From Cladochytrium replicatum (taxonomy: Eukaryota > Chytridiomycota > Chytridiomycetes > Cladochytriales > Cladochytriaceae): a stretch of DNA of 64,000 bases. Location of the stretch: the NCBI GenBank assembly GCA_025526935.1, contig JAHLKD010000059.1:186001-250000 (forward strand), written 5' to 3'. This document shows positions 59,795-64,000 of the stretch, one piece after another. The translations under genes were made by a program, and so were the position numbers. The notes beneath the pieces are model-generated. The model did not search any database and was not told the origin of the DNA. It saw nothing but the letters and a program-made list of their open reading frames with translations. Numbering within the stretch: the first letter of the stretch is position 1; every line of letters starts with the position of its first letter.

Positions 59795-62164
59795 GTGTGA
59801 TAAACTGAACTCGTAGTTGTGGCTGTGCCAATGGGCCAATGCGCCTGTACCTGCTAAGTCCTCCATGTCGATCACTTGAGGTCGGATGACTTGGTCAATC
59901 TAATGTAAGCAGTTCATATTTAATGAGTGTTTACGCTGACCCCAAAACGACAACGCAGGAACTTGTCGTCTGCGACAATCGTCGTTGGTCAGCAAGGGGG
60001 TTGTCAAGTTTCGCGAATCTCATCCAAATGCCGTTAATTAAGTCACGATTTACTGGCTTGCATTTGATAGCCTTCAGTCCAAACCGACGTTATCATATCC
60101 TACAATGCGCTTGGTGAGGCAGGTAGCGAGCACCTTTGCTGGTACGAATGTGATGGGGATTGCAAATGAGGCGGTGGCAAATCTGCGACAGGTTCTGACC
60201 TTAGGATGAGGGAATGTTCACTCTTTGGATGACAGGACAAATTGTAACAAAAATATATGTTTTATGAAACATTATGAGATGAGGAGGGCAAACGCGGCAA
60301 AGTGGCCTGGATCTGCCTTCAAATCGGGCTGCAATCAAATGCAGATTAAGAACATGGACGCTCAGTTGGTGGATAGCAAAGCAAATGTACAGACATGACA
60401 TCCTACCCTTGTCGATGAACGATGCGCGCACTGTCGATCCCGCTCTTGCTTCAACTGTGCTTCCATGTCGCTGCATCCCGCCAGTGGTGACTACCATGAC
60501 TACAGAGGCCCTTCGGCCGACAATGATGGTGGAGCAACAACGTCCGACTGATCATCACACATCAACGGGGTATTCTACGAATCACCCTCTCCTTATTGCT
60601 TGCCATCACCTTGCCAGCTGGTTCTGATGATGTGATCTTGCGAATGGAAGGCCTGAAGGATGCAGGTTGGCCGGCGCTTGGGTTGGGTCGCACCAAAAGC
60701 GACCTCAAGGTGAGATCCATCACGGGCTGCGGAGTTGAAAATTAACTATTATATGTTACTGGTCTCGTGATCCTCAACGATTCATTCACCAAAATCGCGA
60801 ACGCGACCAACCGATCGTCATCAAGATCTCAGAATGCGGATCTCAGGAGTATTTCGTTCAGCTTCCATCAATGAAACTGGCTAACATTGAAGTTTAAACG
60901 AAGGCTGACGCATCTGACTGGGACGACGTAAAGATCGACAAGAATGCCAATATTAACTGCTATCGGCGGGCGATGAGAAGGCGAGCCCCGTCCAGCGACG
61001 AAGATATTGAAAGTGCGATCAGATCATTGCCCATCTCTTTTTGGACGTTTTCCATGCCGATCACCATCCTCAAGAGTTCAAAATTTGCCGAACTCCTTAT
61101 TCTGGCAACAAAAGCAAATTCAACCTGAGCGGAAACCTGAAAGCAGTCATTGGAGGTGATCCCGCTGCACCAGTCGAGTGAGATCATAATGACAGTCATG
61201 CCTCCCCCACAGTCGACAGTCGACGGGATCAGCGGTGGGAAAAAGATCATACTGATCACGATCATACAAACCCCCCATATGAAGATGCTGGCAGAGCTGA
61301 AAAAGCTATCGATCATCACGACGGGGACGAAGATCATTCACATGGAGAAAGCATGACGGTGTTCGTACCGGCAAGGCTGGACGGTCTCCAACGGAAGCGC
61401 GTTGAATTATTGCTCCTCCTGCAAAGGGGAAGGATGGAAATTAGCAGCAAGCACGGACTCGCTATGCATGACGCTACTACAGGCCAGGACTTACCTATCG
61501 CTGTGGTGCAGCAGAATGAGCAAGAGTTCGTCCGTGCCTAAAACGCCGCTAATATTGCTCCCGCCGAGAAACGCCTCCAAAATCATCGAAAGCGGTTGAA
61601 AACAAAGCCGTAATTGAACCGCCAACTGCTATTGCGACGCGAGACGGAATGCAAAAAGGTTACTGAACGTGTGGTCCACGTATTGACCGACGTTGCAAAG
61701 AAAACTGTACAGTCAATGAAACACTGGACTCCAACTGAAATGTGAGACCCTTCCAACGACTTGGCAGATAGACTGGCCATAACTGATGCAAACAAGAATG
61801 ATAATGACAAGAGTCACACCAATGTAGAGATTGCATCGAGATTCATTCATGGTGGAGAGAGACCAAGACCCAATTGGATGGATCAAGAGCTTGGGATCAC
61901 CAAACCGCCCCTATTTGCTGCTGAAGTTGCACTGTCTGTTGACATGGACACTGATCCTGCAGACTACGATCCTAATGAGCCAAGGACAATACTGCTGCTT
62001 CAGACGCGCTGTCGTTTCTCTTCGCGAGGAAATCAGCGCTCTCACAGACTGCTCTCAACAGCTCTGCAAAGAACCAGCCCGTCTCCAAGATTGTCTCAGC
62101 GTCTACAAATCGGTCCACCAAGCTAAACTCCTAGGTTGAGGTTTTTCTCTTCACTGCGAAGTTT
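59795..62164. other. Decayed or unresolved region, 2.4 kb
   Basis: Promoter side of VPS26, then a string of short coding-like frames on the plus strand with many stops, such as LLLAITLPAGSDDVILRMEG at about 60591-60650, GLQRKRVELLLLLQRGRMEI near 61400, and 61761-62126. Composition suggests an old, heavily mutated gene or element. Nothing is recognised. Confidence 0.4.
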
Positions 62165-62372
62165 TTGTATTGCTTGATTCGTCAATATATTCCCACAGTG
62201 GTACACCATGGTTCTAGTTCTGCAAGTAACCACGCTGCTTCTCCCTCCTCTGATTACGACGATGAAGCTCCTACATCCGTGGTCTTCACCCAAATACCTG
62301 CCATTCTTCCTCCTCCTCGTCTCCAGCAATGCCGTTTGATATGCTGGCTTCCTCTCAATTGCAACTCACACA

Positions 62373-62737
62373 ATGTTCAATCAATCAAGGGCAAGTTATC
62401 TGACTCTGACCACCAACCTTACCGACTTGATGTCCCTTGTCCGTCAATTGCTTCCAACTCACTCCCCTGCGGCTGGTGCCCCCGCCTCAGTTGTTCCTGC
62501 TGCTCCTGCTATCCAACCAGCCCCTTCATACCCGACCTTTCCCGCATTTTGTCGGCTCCCATGTTCTTCAGTGCAGGTGATCCTAGTTTCATCAAGAACT
62601 GGTTTTGGAAAGAGTTAGTTCAGCTGAGAAGTCAAGTAAGCAAAATACTTGGCATTGCCACAGAAGAGCTGGAGGCCTATACCTTTTCTTTTTTGACCAG
62701 CTCTGAGACATTAAACCGGTTGACTGATAACAGCTAG
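62373..62737 (+). pseudogene. Gag-like coding remnant
   Basis: One frame from ATG 62373 reads LTDLMSLVRQLLPTHSPAAG followed by a Pro/Ala-rich linker. After a frame change near 62545 a second frame reads FFSAGDPSFIKNWFWKEL and LRSQVSKILGIATEELEAYT to a stop at 62737. Helix, Pro/Ala-rich linker and then an SAGDP...W-type block is the pattern of retrotransposon gag N-termini. No reverse transcriptase or protease is seen in the remaining 1.3 kb, so this is at best a fragment. Confidence 0.4.
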
Positions 62738-62943
62738 GTGACCACGGTCCCATCTGGTGCAGAGAGGTGAAGAGGGTGGCAGGAGAGAGAGGGACTGTAG
62801 AGAGGTGCCAGGAGAGAGAGGAATAGAGGCAAACAGAATGGCTGCAGGAGAGCAGGGCTCTGGCGCTGGAGGTTCAACAAGAGAGCGGAGGCAGATCAAC
62901 ATGGCGAACGGAGTGCGAGCACTGACTTTTTCTTCCCTCCAGC

Positions 62944-63200
62944 TGAGGCAAGTTGGCCCAGTGGAATTGGGAATGGTTTCTTAATCTGGAGGACACAGAT
63001 TCAAATCTCACTGGGTCACTGGCCCCTGTGGAGGTTAGGGATAGAACCTGGGTGATTTTTGCCAGAACAGCTTTCCTTCTGCAGGTGGAGGCCTACCTTG
63101 GGAAATAAAATGGGGTATTATCCTGTGGCACTACTTGATGACAAGGATATCAAGTGCTAGCGTGGGCGGAGAGCATGCACTAGGCAAGCAGCTTGGTCAC
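62944..63200 (+). mobile_element. tRNA-derived SINE-like element, copy 2
   Basis: Longer of two related copies (the other is 16027-16235, opposite strand). An A-box-like TGGCCCAGTGG (62954-62964) and a B-box-like GATTCAAATCT (62998-63008) have starts 44 bp apart, the spacing of boxes in a tRNA gene. Between them TTTCTTAATC gives T33, CTT and A37 at anticodon-loop positions, as in tRNA-Lys(CTT). Acceptor and other stems no longer pair, so it is not a functional tRNA. A non-coding body follows, ending CTAGGCAAGCAGCTTGGTCAC. Pol III transcription and LINE-dependent spread are inferred. Confidence 0.75.
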
Positions 63201-64000
63201 TCAGCAGATTACCCTTTGACCAATGCACTTTTGAGCTCCCTGCCACCTGGGCTACCCTTCCCTCCGCTTTGCAGTATCTCAGCTTATACCTGTTTGCTTA
63301 TCTGGTTTTACTGACCGCCCCATCTCTGCCTTTCGTGACTAACTCAAATCGCAGTTGCCTTCTGGGGCATACAACACATTGCTATATTAGTTTCATTGGT
63401 CCCTCTGTTGTGGAACTTCTCTGGCTCACTTTGTTCCCCACATTCGTGAGCATTTTAGTTCTTGTGAAGTCTCCAACTTTGATGTTTTCGATCCTGCCTA
63501 TTACAACGCAGCCTTTCATGCCTCTTCGAGAATTGCATCTAAGGCTTTGGTTTGTGATGTAGTCTATCGCTGTTATGCTCACGCTATGGCTTATTCTTCT
63601 GGTCCTCTTGTTGTGTTGTATATCTGACTTCTTATTGAGCCCAAGTTTTACCTTCAATTCGTGATCTTGCACTTTAGCTTAGGTCAAATAAGCATAGGCC
63701 TTCTCTGCATTAGTTACCCACCACACTTCCCCAGGCACGCACGGCTCCCCGCGTGCTACCATTGTGTGTATCTTTACGAACACTTGTATTTTGGATTGTG
63801 CTCTATTGATTTTTTATGAGTAAATACATATGAAATTCAAAAAAGATTAAAATTTAGGGTCATACCTTCACAACATGCTCAACAAATAAAAAACTTTCAC
63901 GTTGATATGAATAAGCTTATATTATTTTGATGTGCACCAAAGACTGTAAGACTGAGAACCAGACCAGTTCAGGTCCATCACGACGTCCCAGATTATCTTG
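63201..64000. other. 3' end of window, no gene recognised
   Basis: Open frames on both strands at 63269-63672 have no family match. The plus-strand sequence has protein-like fragments in several frames that may belong to a decayed retroelement. The last 200 bp are A/T-rich. Confidence 0.4.

Noticed and set aside
62947-63019. Functional tRNA-Lys(CTT) gene
   Set aside because: Box spacing and anticodon loop fit, but acceptor, anticodon and T stems do not pair, and an extended non-coding body follows.

Overview
The window is nuclear DNA of a fungus. Its genes are broken by short introns, mostly 41-120 bp, with GTRNGT-like donors and AG acceptors. The recognisable proteins are fungal: an Sfp1-type zinc-finger factor, a PRM10/ThrE membrane protein, a remnant of an M36 fungalysin, and Dss4 with yeast-type motifs. 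Tryptophan-rich ankyrin repeats and a plant-like glucuronokinase fused to a sugar nucleotidyltransferase-like domain point to an early-diverging zoosporic lineage, most likely a chytrid. That placement is an inference from gene content. All exon boundaries below were placed by eye from splice signals, reading frame and family conservation; frame bookkeeping closes exactly for the models given as exon lists.

Layout. 0-4.2 kb: the 5' end of HSP90 (minus) with a phased heat-shock-element array, then a large Ser/Thr kinase (minus). 6.4-9.2 kb: PRM10/ThrE-like membrane protein. 11.6-14.6 kb: Sfp1-like zinc-finger factor. 14.6-18.7 kb: gene-poor, with local duplications and one copy of a tRNA-derived SINE. 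18.7-21.3 kb: ILV5 and ILV6, head to head over a 314-bp promoter. 22-27.3 kb: a broken fungalysin gene and a decayed PIF/Harbinger transposase. 28-29.5 kb: a single-pass membrane protein. 30.1-32.6 kb: poly(A) polymerase in 11 exons.

33-39.2 kb is very gene-dense: a small coiled-coil protein whose ATG lies 23 bp from that of a divergent ArfGAP1/Gcs1-type ArfGAP, then Dss4/Mss4, a short TPR protein, and a long coiled-coil protein. 40-42.9 kb: ankyrin remnant and mercaptopyruvate/thiosulfate sulfurtransferase. 47.6-54.2 kb: a membrane carbon-nitrogen-hydrolase homologue lacking the catalytic Cys, U1-70K, and the nucleotidyltransferase/glucuronokinase fusion, which has 17- and 21-nt exons. 55.7-59.8 kb: a Nup188-like nucleoporin and VPS26 (both minus). 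60-64 kb: decayed repeats, gag-like coding and a second SINE copy.

Functional links: ILV5 and ILV6 serve one pathway (branched-chain amino acids). ArfGAP, Dss4 and the retromer subunit VPS26 are all membrane-traffic components. U1-70K and poly(A) polymerase are mRNA-processing factors. The main candidates for undescribed biology are the two-copy SINE family, the micro-exon nucleotidyltransferase/glucuronokinase fusion, the Cys-less lipoprotein-acyltransferase-like protein, and the very compact divergent promoters.
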